A stretch of DNA of 64,000 nucleotides from Scatomorpha stercorigallinarum. Lineage in GTDB: Bacteria; Bacillota; Clostridia; Oscillospirales; Oscillospiraceae. A model generated the notes under the pieces. It was not told the origin of the DNA and ran no database searches. It was given only the letters and a program-made list of their open reading frames with translations. Location: NCBI GenBank assembly GCA_944387865.1, contig CALXGN010000001.1, positions 1 to 64,000 of the forward strand. Reading direction: 5' to 3'. Position 1 is the stretch's first letter. The number at the start of each line of letters is the position of its first letter. Below are positions 24,374 through 32,454 of the stretch, piece by piece. Both the position numbers and the translations under genes were made by a program.

Positions 24374-25381
24374 ATGGCGGACTACCGGACAGAAGCGCCG
24401 CGCGTGCTGCGCGATTTCCTGGTGTATCATGAGACCATCAAAGGCCATTCGCGCGCCACAGTCGATGAGTATTTCCTCGACCTGCGGAATTTTTTCCGTT
24501 ATCTGAAGATCGAGCGCGGGCTCGTGCCGCGCAGCACGGAGCTTGACGACATTTCCATCATGGATGTAGACCTGTCCTTCGTTGGCTCCGTAACGCTTGA
24601 GGAAGTCTATGATTACCTGAGCTATCTCGCGCGCGACCGCGTTAAAAACGAAAACAGCCGCGAAAAGAGCTACGGGCTCTCTGCCACCACGCGCGCGCGC
24701 AAGATCGCCACTATCAGGAGCTTTTATAAATACCTGACGCTGAAAACGAAGCATCTTGAGGTCAACCCGGTGGCCGACCTGGACTCCCCCAAGACGACCA
24801 AGGCCCTCCCCCGCTATCTGACGCTTGAGGAGAGCAAACGCCTGCTGGAAGCCGTGGACGGCGTCAACAGAGAACGCGATTACTGCATCCTGTGCCTGTT
24901 TCTGAACTGCGGGCTGCGCATCTCGGAGCTTGTGGGGCTTGATCTTGGCGATGTGCGCGCGGACTGCCTGCGCGTCCTCGGCAAGGGCAATAAAGAGCGC
25001 ATGGTATATCTGAACGACGCTGCGCGCGCAGCTATAGACGCCTGGCTGCCCGTCCGGCGGGCAATGGCAGCCCCGGGCTGCGACGCGCTGTTCGTCTCCA
25101 CGCGCAGGCGGCGCATGAGCACGGATTCCGTGCACGCAATGGTGAAAAAAACGCTGCTCAAAGCCGGCCTCGACCCGGACAAATATTCCTCCCATAAGCT
25201 GCGCCACACGGCAGCCACGCTGATGATACAGCATGGCGTGGACGTGCGCACCGTGCAGGAAGTGCTGGGGCACGAACACCTGAACACTACGGAGATCTAT
25301 ACCCACGTCGATAACTCCGAACTGCGCGTGGCTGCGGAGGCAAATCCCCTTTCGGGATTCACGCCGGATAGCCAAAAATAA
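24374..25381 (+). CDS. Tyrosine recombinase, XerC-like
   Basis: A 335-residue tyrosine recombinase. The N-terminal SAM-like core-binding domain has an insertion after LKIERGL compared with XerD, and the catalytic domain shows the Arg in CGLRISELVGL, Lys in GKGNKER, HKLRHTAATLM (His-Arg), LGHEHLNTTEIY with the nucleophile Tyr. No transposon ends or tRNA adjoin it, so it looks like a chromosomal XerC/XerA-type enzyme rather than an element integrase. A second Xer gene (xerD) lies at 39996. RBS GAGGTGATGA. Confidence 0.83.
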   Translation: MADYRTEAPRVLRDFLVYHETIKGHSRATVDEYFLDLRNFFRYLKIERGLVPRSTELDDISIMDVDLSFVGSVTLEEVYDYLSYLARDRVKNENSREKSYGLSATTRARKIATIRSFYKYLTLKTKHLEVNPVADLDSPKTTKALPRYLTLEESKRLLEAVDGVNRERDYCILCLFLNCGLRISELVGLDLGDVRADCLRVLGKGNKERMVYLNDAARAAIDAWLPVRRAMAAPGCDALFVSTRRRRMSTDSVHAMVKKTLLKAGLDPDKYSSHKLRHTAATLMIQHGVDVRTVQEVLGHEHLNTTEIYTHVDNSELRVAAEANPLSGFTPDSQK

Positions 25382-25385
25382 CTAC

Positions 25386-25413
25386 TGGACAATTTCTTTA
25401 TTTATGGTATAGT
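25386..25413 (+). promoter_or_regulatory. Putative promoter of the DUF4358-MBOAT-DHHW operon
   Basis: TGGACA (25386-25391) and TATAGT (25408-25413) with a 16-bp spacer, 40 bp upstream of the lipoprotein start. Confidence 0.55.
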
Positions 25414-25452
25414 CTTTTGGAAAGATCGTAACCACTAAAGGAGAGAGACAAA

Positions 25453-26238
25453 ATGTCTAAAAGGATCACCTCCCTTCTTCTCATAGCCGTCATGCTGCTC
25501 TGTCTCGCCGCCTGCGGCAACGAGGCAGAAGAGCCGAGCGCGCCAGCGGACGATATCGGCGACATCGCCAGCACTGTCGCGCCCACCTCCACCCCCACTC
25601 CGGAACCCGAAGAGACGGTGGAGCCCAGCCCTTCGGCCACGCCCGAGGCAAGCCCCACGCCTGCTGTCACGCCGACGCCGGCGCCCACCCCTGCCCCCAC
25701 GCCTGAGGCGACCCCCACTCCCCTGCCGCCCTCCGAGGCTCCCGCAGAGACGGAACAGCCCGCTGAGAGCGCGCCTCCGGCGGAGAGCTCCGAGCCCGCG
25801 CCCGATGAGAGCGCAGAGCCTTCCGTTGAACCGGAAGTTGGCGGCGACGGGATAAATTTGCAGAACTTTTACGATTCCATTTCGTCTACATACGAGTTCT
25901 CCTCCATGATGGACATGGATACGGAGATCATGGACGCCTATTATCCCGGCCTCTCTGCTGTTTCTACGGCCCAGTTTGTGGGTAAAATAGCCATGATCAC
26001 TGCCTCGGCCAACGAGCTGGTGCTCATCGAGTGCGCCAGCAGCGACGATGTGGCGGCCGTGCAGGCCATACTTGAGACCCGCAAGCAGACGCAGGTGGAC
26101 GGCGGGGCCTGGTATCCCGAGAGCATATCCATGTGGGAGAGCGCGCAGATATGCGTCAACGGCAACTATCTGATGCTCGTCTCCCATGCCAACGCCGCCG
26201 ATATCGCGGCGGAATTCAACGCGCTGTTCAGCGAGTAA
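25453..26238 (+). CDS. DUF4358 lipoprotein with Pro/Thr/Ala-rich stalk
   Basis: A 261-residue lipoprotein. The signal peptide ends at LAAC-G (about residue 20), then a stalk of about 110 residues made of short PTP/PEATP/PAPTP-type repeats, then a C-terminal DUF4358 domain (INLQNFYDSISS to the end). The stalk would span the cell wall. DUF4358 proteins are encoded next to MBOAT and DHHW genes in many Clostridia, as here, suggesting a part in modification of a surface polymer; the molecular role is not known. Confidence 0.8.
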   Translation: MSKRITSLLLIAVMLLCLAACGNEAEEPSAPADDIGDIASTVAPTSTPTPEPEETVEPSPSATPEASPTPAVTPTPAPTPAPTPEATPTPLPPSEAPAETEQPAESAPPAESSEPAPDESAEPSVEPEVGGDGINLQNFYDSISSTYEFSSMMDMDTEIMDAYYPGLSAVSTAQFVGKIAMITASANELVLIECASSDDVAAVQAILETRKQTQVDGGAWYPESISMWESAQICVNGNYLMLVSHANAADIAAEFNALFSE

Positions 26239-26262
26239 TTTTTCGCCGGAGGCAAACCGTTA

Positions 26263-27660
26263 ATGGTCTTTTCCAGCATCCTTTTCATGTTCATATACCT
26301 GCCGGTCGTGCTGGCAGTGTACTATATCTCCCCGGTCAAGTGGAGGAACCCGGTGCTCTTCGTGGCAAACCTGGTCTTTTACGGCTGGGGAGAGCCCGTC
26401 TATATCCTGCTGATGATGCTCTCCATCACCGTGAACTATGTGAATGGCCTGCTCATCGGCAAATACAAAGCGGCCGGCGACATGAAGCGCGCCAAGGCCG
26501 TGCTCATTGTCAATGTCGTCATCAATCTCAGCCTGCTGGGCTTCTTCAAGTACTACGACCTCATCGTCACCACGCTCAGCGCCCTGCCCTTCATCGACAT
26601 CGCGCCGCTGGGGCTGACGCTGCCGATAGGCATCTCTTTCTACACTTTCCAGACGATGAGCTATCCCATCGATGTCTACCGCGGGGATGCGGATGTGCAG
26701 CGGAACTATATCAGCTTCGGCACATTCGTGGCGCTGTTCCCGCAGCTCATCGCCGGCCCCATCGTGCGCTACAAAGATGTGGCCGATCAGCTGGGTTTCC
26801 GCGCATCGAGCATCGACCAGTTCTCCTCCGGCGTGGAACGCTTTATCGGCGGCCTGGCAAAAAAGGTGCTCATCGCCAACAATATCGGCGCGCTGTGGGA
26901 CGTCTACGCCGCCGACCCCGGCAATTTAACAACGCTGGGCGCGTGGCTGGGCATACTCGCCTTCTCTTTGCAGATATACTTCGATTTCTCCGGCTACTCC
27001 GACATGGCCGTGGGCCTGGGGCGTATGATCGGCTTCGAATTCAAGGAGAACTTCAACTATCCCTACATCTCGCGCAGCGTCACCGAGTTCTGGCGCCGCT
27101 GGCATATCTCGCTCGGCACCTGGTTTAGGGACTATGTCTACATCCCCCTGGGTGGAAACCGGCACGGCCTTGGGCGCCAGCTCTTCAACATCACGGTCGT
27201 ATGGGCGCTGACAGGCATCTGGCACGGCGCCAACTGGACGTTCCTCTTCTGGGGCCTTTACTACGCCGTGTTCCTGATCCTGGAGAAATCCTTCCTCCTG
27301 CGCTGGCTGGACTGCGCCCCGCGGGCCGTTGGGCATATCTATACGCTGTTCGTGGTCGTCTGCGGCTGGGTACTGTTCCAGCTTGAAGACATGACGGCGG
27401 TCAGCCAGTATTTTGCCGCCATGTTCGGCGGCGGAGCCGGCCTCGTCGAGGCGCGCGACCTCTTCTATCTTGTCTCTTACGCGGCCATTTTCGTCATCGG
27501 CGCCGTGTCGGCCACGCCGCTGGGGGCGAAAGTCTACCGGTCCCTCCCGCCGAAGGTGAAAGCAGTGGCGGGCCCGGCGCTGATCGTTGCCGTGCTCGTG
27601 CTGGCCACGGCCTATCTGGTCGATTCTACCTACAACCCCTTCCTCTACTGGAACTTTTAG
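26263..27660 (+). CDS. MBOAT-family membrane O-acyltransferase
   Basis: A 465-residue polytopic membrane O-acyltransferase of the AlgI/DltB/PatA type. The signature is visible in SFYTFQTMSYPIDVYRG, LFPQLIAGPIVRY, FWRRWHISLGTWFRDYVYIPLGG and the catalytic His in ALTGIWHGANWTF. It would pass acyl (usually acetyl) groups across the membrane to an extracellular acceptor handled by the DHHW protein encoded next. RBS GGAGG. Confidence 0.9.
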   Translation: MVFSSILFMFIYLPVVLAVYYISPVKWRNPVLFVANLVFYGWGEPVYILLMMLSITVNYVNGLLIGKYKAAGDMKRAKAVLIVNVVINLSLLGFFKYYDLIVTTLSALPFIDIAPLGLTLPIGISFYTFQTMSYPIDVYRGDADVQRNYISFGTFVALFPQLIAGPIVRYKDVADQLGFRASSIDQFSSGVERFIGGLAKKVLIANNIGALWDVYAADPGNLTTLGAWLGILAFSLQIYFDFSGYSDMAVGLGRMIGFEFKENFNYPYISRSVTEFWRRWHISLGTWFRDYVYIPLGGNRHGLGRQLFNITVVWALTGIWHGANWTFLFWGLYYAVFLILEKSFLLRWLDCAPRAVGHIYTLFVVVCGWVLFQLEDMTAVSQYFAAMFGGGAGLVEARDLFYLVSYAAIFVIGAVSATPLGAKVYRSLPPKVKAVAGPALIVAVLVLATAYLVDSTYNPFLYWNF

Positions 27661-27669
27661 GAGGTAACC

Positions 27670-28794
27670 GTGAACAAAAAGGCGCTTTGGATAGAGGCGA
27701 TCGTGTTTTTAGCGTTCATCTTCGCCTTCTTCATCCTCAATACGGCCCTGCCCGACCGCGAGTTCTCCGAACAGGAAAACCGCTCTCTGCAGCAGCGGCC
27801 GGCATTCAGCTTTGACGAACTGTTCTCCGGGCAGTATACGAAGGATTTTGAGGCCTACACCACCGACCAGTTCACGCTGCGCGACGAGTGGATAACGCTC
27901 AAGGCCGCGAGCGAACTGGCGCTCGGCAAGCGGCAGAATAATGGCATGTTCCTCTGCGACGGCGGCGCCATCATTGAGCCCTACGAAGCGCCGGAGGACG
28001 GCAAGCTGGAAGCCAACATGGAGGCCCTCAACAAGCTCGTCGCCAACACGGACGCGGATGTTTATTTCGCCCTTATCCCCGGCAAGAGCGACATCTGGGC
28101 GCACATGCTGCCGCAGAACGCGCCCCGGGACAGTGAAAAGGCCGCCATCGACTACTGCTATTCACTCTCCGACGCCGTGAACGTGGACATTTACGGCGCG
28201 CTTGAGGAGCACAGCGGCGAATACATCTATTACCGCACCGACCACCACTGGACGACGTTGGGCGCCTACTACGGCTTTTCCGCCCTGGCGGAGAGCATGG
28301 GCCTCGACTGCCCGGATATCAGCGAGTACAGCGGGCGCGAGACCGTCTCCGAGGAGTTTTACGGGACTTCCTGGTCGTCCTCCGGCTTCTCCTGGGTCGA
28401 GCCTGACAGCATGGAGATCTTCGTCACGGAGCCCGAGGGGCTGGAGATCACGAACTACCCGCAGGGCAGCCCGGTAGAGGGCCAGCTTTACGACTGGAGC
28501 CGGCTGGAGGTCAAGGACAAGTACAGCTTCTTCTACGGCGGCAACACGCCGCTGCTGGAGATCGAAACGGGCGTGGAGGGCGCCCCTTCCCTGCTGATAC
28601 TGCGCGATTCGTACATGGACAGCCTCTCCCCCTTCTTGCTGGAGAGCTATTCGCGCATACACATCCTCGACCTGCGTTACTATCGCGCAAGCCTGTCCGA
28701 CTATATCGCACAGAACGGCTTTGACGACGTTCTTGTCTGCTACAGCATCGACAATTTCTCCACCGACAGCAACATTTTCCTGCTGGGGAGGTAA
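27670..28794 (+). CDS. DHHW family protein (AlgX/DltD-like SGNH partner of MBOAT)
   Basis: A 374-residue protein with an N-terminal membrane anchor (about residues 9-25) and an extracellular SGNH-like domain. The name-giving motif is in YRTDHHWTTLGAYYG, and the Ser-containing block is LILRDSYMDSLSPFL. It is expected to complete O-acetylation of a surface polysaccharide or teichoic acid together with the MBOAT protein. GTG start after a TAGGAGGT site, 9 bp behind the MBOAT stop. Confidence 0.85.
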   Translation: MNKKALWIEAIVFLAFIFAFFILNTALPDREFSEQENRSLQQRPAFSFDELFSGQYTKDFEAYTTDQFTLRDEWITLKAASELALGKRQNNGMFLCDGGAIIEPYEAPEDGKLEANMEALNKLVANTDADVYFALIPGKSDIWAHMLPQNAPRDSEKAAIDYCYSLSDAVNVDIYGALEEHSGEYIYYRTDHHWTTLGAYYGFSALAESMGLDCPDISEYSGRETVSEEFYGTSWSSSGFSWVEPDSMEIFVTEPEGLEITNYPQGSPVEGQLYDWSRLEVKDKYSFFYGGNTPLLEIETGVEGAPSLLILRDSYMDSLSPFLLESYSRIHILDLRYYRASLSDYIAQNGFDDVLVCYSIDNFSTDSNIFLLGR

Positions 28795-28797
28795 AAC

Positions 28798-29364
28798 ATG
28801 AAAAGCTGCTACGACAACCTGCCGGACGGCTACCACGAGCTGCTCACGGTCGATCTGCAGAAAAACAAGCGCCTGGCCCTGCTCGTAAACGGGCTCGCGC
28901 TGCTCATTGCCATCCTGATGGTGCTCCTGGGCGCATATCTTGTGCCGTTTGGCACGGCTTTGCGGTATATACACCCCCTTTCCCTCCTGGCGCTTTTTGC
29001 CGCCATCGTTGTATACATGCTCCTGCATGAGCTGACGCATGGCATATGCATGAAGCTGTATGGCTCCGGCAAGGTCCGCTACGGCTTCACGGGCCTTTAT
29101 GCTTTTGCCGGCAGCGGAAGCTATTTTGCCCGCGGGCCGTATATCGTCATCGCGCTTGCTCCGGTGATCGTGCTGGGCGCGGTTTTGCTGGCGCTGAATT
29201 TCGTCTTCAGCTCCGGCGCGGCGTTCTGGTGCGTATACATTGTGCAGATAACCAACATCTCCGGCGCGGCGGGCGACATGTACGTCACAGGCAAGTTCCT
29301 CGGGCTGCCCAGGGACATACTGGTACACGACAGCGGCGTTTCCATGACCGTGTACGCGAAGTGA
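28798..29364 (+). CDS. DUF3267 membrane protein, putative zinc metalloprotease
   Basis: A 188-residue membrane protein with about four helices. A HELTHG motif (HExxH) lies in the second helix, matching DUF3267 proteins distantly related to intramembrane M50-type proteases. A second metal ligand is not obvious. It starts 3 bp after the DHHW stop with a GGGGAGG site, so it belongs to the same operon. The substrate is unknown; processing of an operon partner is speculative. Confidence 0.75.
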   Translation: MKSCYDNLPDGYHELLTVDLQKNKRLALLVNGLALLIAILMVLLGAYLVPFGTALRYIHPLSLLALFAAIVVYMLLHELTHGICMKLYGSGKVRYGFTGLYAFAGSGSYFARGPYIVIALAPVIVLGAVLLALNFVFSSGAAFWCVYIVQITNISGAAGDMYVTGKFLGLPRDILVHDSGVSMTVYAK

Positions 29365-29376
29365 TACATAAAACAT

Positions 29377-29405
29377 ATCCCGCCCCAGGGGGCGGGATTT
29401 TTTTA
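29377..29405 (+). terminator. Rho-independent terminator of the surface-polymer operon
   Basis: ATCCCGCCCC pairs with GGGGCGGGAT and is followed by a seven-T run; it also separates the convergent ATPase-like gene. Confidence 0.85.
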
Positions 29406-29416
29406 TTTGTTGCGTA

Positions 29417-31360
29417 TTATTTGCTGTAGCTCTCGCCGTTGAAAGCGAGGATGGACGCCAGCGACGCGCCGACGGCGGCGCAGGCATCGATGAACACGGC
29501 AAACCAGAGCGTGGCGATGCCAAAGAAACCAAGAAGCAGCAAAACCAGCTTCACAAGCAGGGCAAAGGCCATGCAGGCAGCCATCAGCCGCCCTGAATAG
29601 CGCGAAATGGCGATGGCCAGAGGAAGGCGCTCGACCTTTCCGCCGATGATGGTGATATCGGCGCCAACGGGCGCGGCCAGCGTGTCCAGCCCGGCCATTG
29701 CCACGTCCGAATCGGCATCCGTGTGGCCGGCGGCGAAGCATTCAGGAGCGCCCACAAATACAAGGTTCTCGCCCGTGGCGCAGCCGCGCTTGACCTCTCC
29801 TATCGCCTCTCGCGTGCGCTTGACGCCGTGCTCGGAATAGTACTCTACGATGCCGAGCGAGGCGGCGGCGCGCGCAGCACTGTCGCGGCTCTCGTCCGTG
29901 AACATCACGACCTTGCCCACGCCGCAGCGCGCAAGTTCGGAGACTCCTGTAGCAGCGTCCGGCCGCACATTGTCGCTGAGGACGATGCGCCCGGCGTACT
30001 CGTCGCCGATAGCGGCATAGACGGCATATTCCTCCGTCAGGTCCCCGTCTGGCACGGAGACGTGCTTGACGGTCATCAGGTCGCGCGTGCCGGCGCAGAT
30101 GCGGATACCGTCCACCGTCACCTCCACCCCGCTGCCGGGGATGTCGGTGAAATTCTGCACAAGGTCTATGTATATCGTGCCGCCGTAAGCGGCGATAACG
30201 GCCCGGGCCTGGGGCGTGTTGGAATAGGCCATGGCATGGGCCACTATCTTCAGCAGCACACCCTTGTTCATCCGGGCGCTGGGCTTGATAGAGACCACAC
30301 GCAGTTCCCCGTCCGTCAACGTGCCGGGCTTGGAGAAAGCCACCGCGCCGGCGTCCGCCAGCGTGTCCATGGCCGAGCAGTCCTTGCAGAGCACGCCGCT
30401 GCGGGCAGCGCCGCTAACGGAGCAGAGCCGTATCAGCGGCACGGCTATCAGCAGCGCGCAGGGGTTGGCAACGATGAGGAACACGGCGGCGCGGCGCACA
30501 GACTCGGCCACGCTGATATGCAGCGCGAGCGGCAGCAGCGCGGCGATGAGCACAGCGATCACGCATACGACAGGCGTGAAATAGCTGGCCGCCTTTTCCA
30601 GCGATGCGGGGCAAACGCCCCCGGAGGCGGACGCCCGGGCTACGCTGTTATAAAACAGCGCGGCCGTGGACTCCGCCGACGTGCCGGTGACCTCGCACAC
30701 GAGTTCATCCCCGGTGTTGAGGCTGCCGGAGAGCAGCTCGTCCCCGGGCTTGACGGCGACTTCGCCTTCGCTCCCGCCCATATCGGAGAGGTCGAGGCTT
30801 GACTCGCCCTCCACGACCAGGCAGTCGCAGGGCACGCGCTCGCCGGCGCGCAGGCGTATACGCTCTCCCGGCTGCACGTCCCCGGCGGGGACGCGGTCCT
30901 CGCCGCCGTCGTGGATGACGGTGGCGTATTCGTTCTGGAAGTTCACGGCGCTGAGGGCCGTCATCCGCGTGCGCACGACGGCGTAGCTGATGAATATGCC
31001 GCCGAGCTGGAAAAGCAGCACCAGCGCCGCCCCCTCCACCGCCGCGCCAAAAATGAAGGCGATGACGGTGCTGAGCAGCACGAGCACGGACTTGTCCAGG
31101 AACCGGCCGTTCATCACTGCCAGTATGGCGCCGGCCAGCAGGTCGGCCCCGGCGATCAGTGCGCTGACGATGAGCATCACAGACGGCCACGGGGCGGGTA
31201 TCCGTCTTATCAGAAGTGCGCCGGAAAAGATGATGCAGGAAATAACGAGCCGCACCACCAGCGCGATATCAAAGCTGAGATCGGCCTTAGCGCCGCCTGT
31301 GCCGTCGGGCCAGGCGGGACGGCCGCCGGTCAGATTCTCAAGTATCTCCTTGAAGGTCAT
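29417..31360 (-). CDS. P-type ATPase-like protein with all catalytic motifs lost (pseudoenzyme)
   Basis: A 647-residue protein with the full architecture of a heavy-metal (P1B) ATPase: paired N-terminal helices, actuator domain, membrane helices 3-4, P/N domain and two C-terminal helices. Every catalytic motif is altered. DKTGT reads SKPGT at residues 343-347, so the phosphorylated Asp is Ser. The CPC metal site reads NPC (299-301), TGES is replaced by GGSEG, TGDN reads TDES, and GDGxND is absent (VGAPECFAAG region). The frame is intact and has a strong AGGAGG site, so this looks like a maintained pseudoenzyme, not decay. It lies 52 bp behind fba and may share its transcript. A sensing or scaffold role is inference. 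Confidence 0.8.
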   Translation of the reverse strand: MTFKEILENLTGGRPAWPDGTGGAKADLSFDIALVVRLVISCIIFSGALLIRRIPAPWPSVMLIVSALIAGADLLAGAILAVMNGRFLDKSVLVLLSTVIAFIFGAAVEGAALVLLFQLGGIFISYAVVRTRMTALSAVNFQNEYATVIHDGGEDRVPAGDVQPGERIRLRAGERVPCDCLVVEGESSLDLSDMGGSEGEVAVKPGDELLSGSLNTGDELVCEVTGTSAESTAALFYNSVARASASGGVCPASLEKAASYFTPVVCVIAVLIAALLPLALHISVAESVRRAAVFLIVANPCALLIAVPLIRLCSVSGAARSGVLCKDCSAMDTLADAGAVAFSKPGTLTDGELRVVSIKPSARMNKGVLLKIVAHAMAYSNTPQARAVIAAYGGTIYIDLVQNFTDIPGSGVEVTVDGIRICAGTRDLMTVKHVSVPDGDLTEEYAVYAAIGDEYAGRIVLSDNVRPDAATGVSELARCGVGKVVMFTDESRDSAARAAASLGIVEYYSEHGVKRTREAIGEVKRGCATGENLVFVGAPECFAAGHTDADSDVAMAGLDTLAAPVGADITIIGGKVERLPLAIAISRYSGRLMAACMAFALLVKLVLLLLGFFGIATLWFAVFIDACAAVGASLASILAFNGESYSK

Positions 31361-31412
31361 CTGACACCTCCTTAGGGAAAATGCAGCAGCCTTGGAGGCT
31401 GGTCAGTTAAGC

Positions 31413-32348
31413 TCAGGCCTTGCCGTCGCAGCCGAGGACGTCCACGATCTTGTGCATGACCATCTTCTTGATGGCCTCACGGGCGGGCTTCAGGTACTGG
31501 CGGGGGTCAAAGTCCGCCGGATGCTCGGCAAAGTACTTGCGGATGCTGGCGGTCATGGCCAGGCGCAGGTCGGAGTCGATGTTGATCTTGCAGACGGCGC
31601 TCTTGGCGGCCTGGCGCAGCTGGTCCTCGGGGACGCCGATAGCGCCGGGCATGTTGCCGCCGTACTTATTGATCTCATCGACGAACTCCTGGGGCACGCT
31701 GGAAGATCCGTGCAGGACGATGGGGAAGCCGGGCAGGTTCTTCTCCACGGCCTCGAGCACGTCGAAACGGAGCTGGGGCTTGGTGCCGGGCTTGAACTTG
31801 TACGCGCCGTGGCTGGTGCCGATGGCGATGGCCAGGGAATCGCAGCCCGTGCGCTCGACGAATTCCTGCACTTCCTCGGGGCGGGTGTAGCTGGCGCAGC
31901 CCTCCTCGACTTTGACCTCGTCCTCGATGCCGGCGAGGGTGCCAAGCTCGGCTTCGACCACGACGCCATGGTCGTGCGCGTACTCGACGACCTTACGGGT
32001 AATGGCAATGTTCTCGTCGAAGGGCTTGCTGGAAGCGTCGATCATGACAGAGGTGAAGCCGCCGTCGATGCAGCTCTTGCAGAGCTCAAAGCTGTCGCCA
32101 TGGTCAAGATGCAGGCAGATGGGCAGGCCGGTCTCGATGACGGCGGCCTCCACGAGCTTCATCAGGTAGGTGTGGTTGGCGTAAGCGCGGGCGCCCTTGG
32201 ATACCTGGAGGATCAGCGGGGCGCGCAGCTCGCTGGCCGCCTCTGTGATGCCCTGGACGATCTCCATGTTGTTGACGTTGAACGCGCCGATGGCGTATCC
32301 GCCGTCGTAGGCTTTCCTGAACATTTCCTTGGAAGTAACAAGGCTCAT
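31413..32348 (-). CDS. fba: Class II fructose-1,6-bisphosphate aldolase
   Basis: A 311-residue zinc-dependent class II aldolase that splits fructose 1,6-bisphosphate into DHAP and glyceraldehyde 3-phosphate. Zinc and substrate residues: ICLHLDHGDSFELCK, VVVEAELGTLAG, AIGTSHGAYKF, IVLHGSSSVP and CKINIDSDLRLA. Codons are strongly biased, as expected for a highly expressed glycolytic enzyme. It is divergent to pfp, with interlocked promoters between them. Confidence 0.95.
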   Translation of the reverse strand: MSLVTSKEMFRKAYDGGYAIGAFNVNNMEIVQGITEAASELRAPLILQVSKGARAYANHTYLMKLVEAAVIETGLPICLHLDHGDSFELCKSCIDGGFTSVMIDASSKPFDENIAITRKVVEYAHDHGVVVEAELGTLAGIEDEVKVEEGCASYTRPEEVQEFVERTGCDSLAIAIGTSHGAYKFKPGTKPQLRFDVLEAVEKNLPGFPIVLHGSSSVPQEFVDEINKYGGNMPGAIGVPEDQLRQAAKSAVCKINIDSDLRLAMTASIRKYFAEHPADFDPRQYLKPAREAIKKMVMHKIVDVLGCDGKA

Positions 32349-32392
32349 TGAAAAGATCTCCTTTTGCGGACAAATTTTGTTTTGCTTGCTTA

Positions 32393-32421
32393 TTTATTAT
32401 ATCTCAAACATGTGATATAAT
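32393..32421 (+). promoter_or_regulatory. Promoter of pfp, overlapping the fba promoter
   Basis: TATAAT at 32416-32421 with a weak -35 (TTATTA/TTTATT) about 17 bp upstream. The two promoters occupy the same 30 bp in opposite directions. Confidence 0.5.
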
Positions 32422-32424
32422 CAA
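32396..32424 (-). promoter_or_regulatory. Promoter of fba, overlapping the pfp promoter
   Basis: Minus-strand TTGATT (32419-32424) and TATAAT (32396-32401) with a 17-bp spacer. Its -35 overlaps the -10 of the opposing promoter. Confidence 0.75.
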
Positions 32425-32454
32425 TATCACCTTTTAGATTTTGGAGGTACAAAG

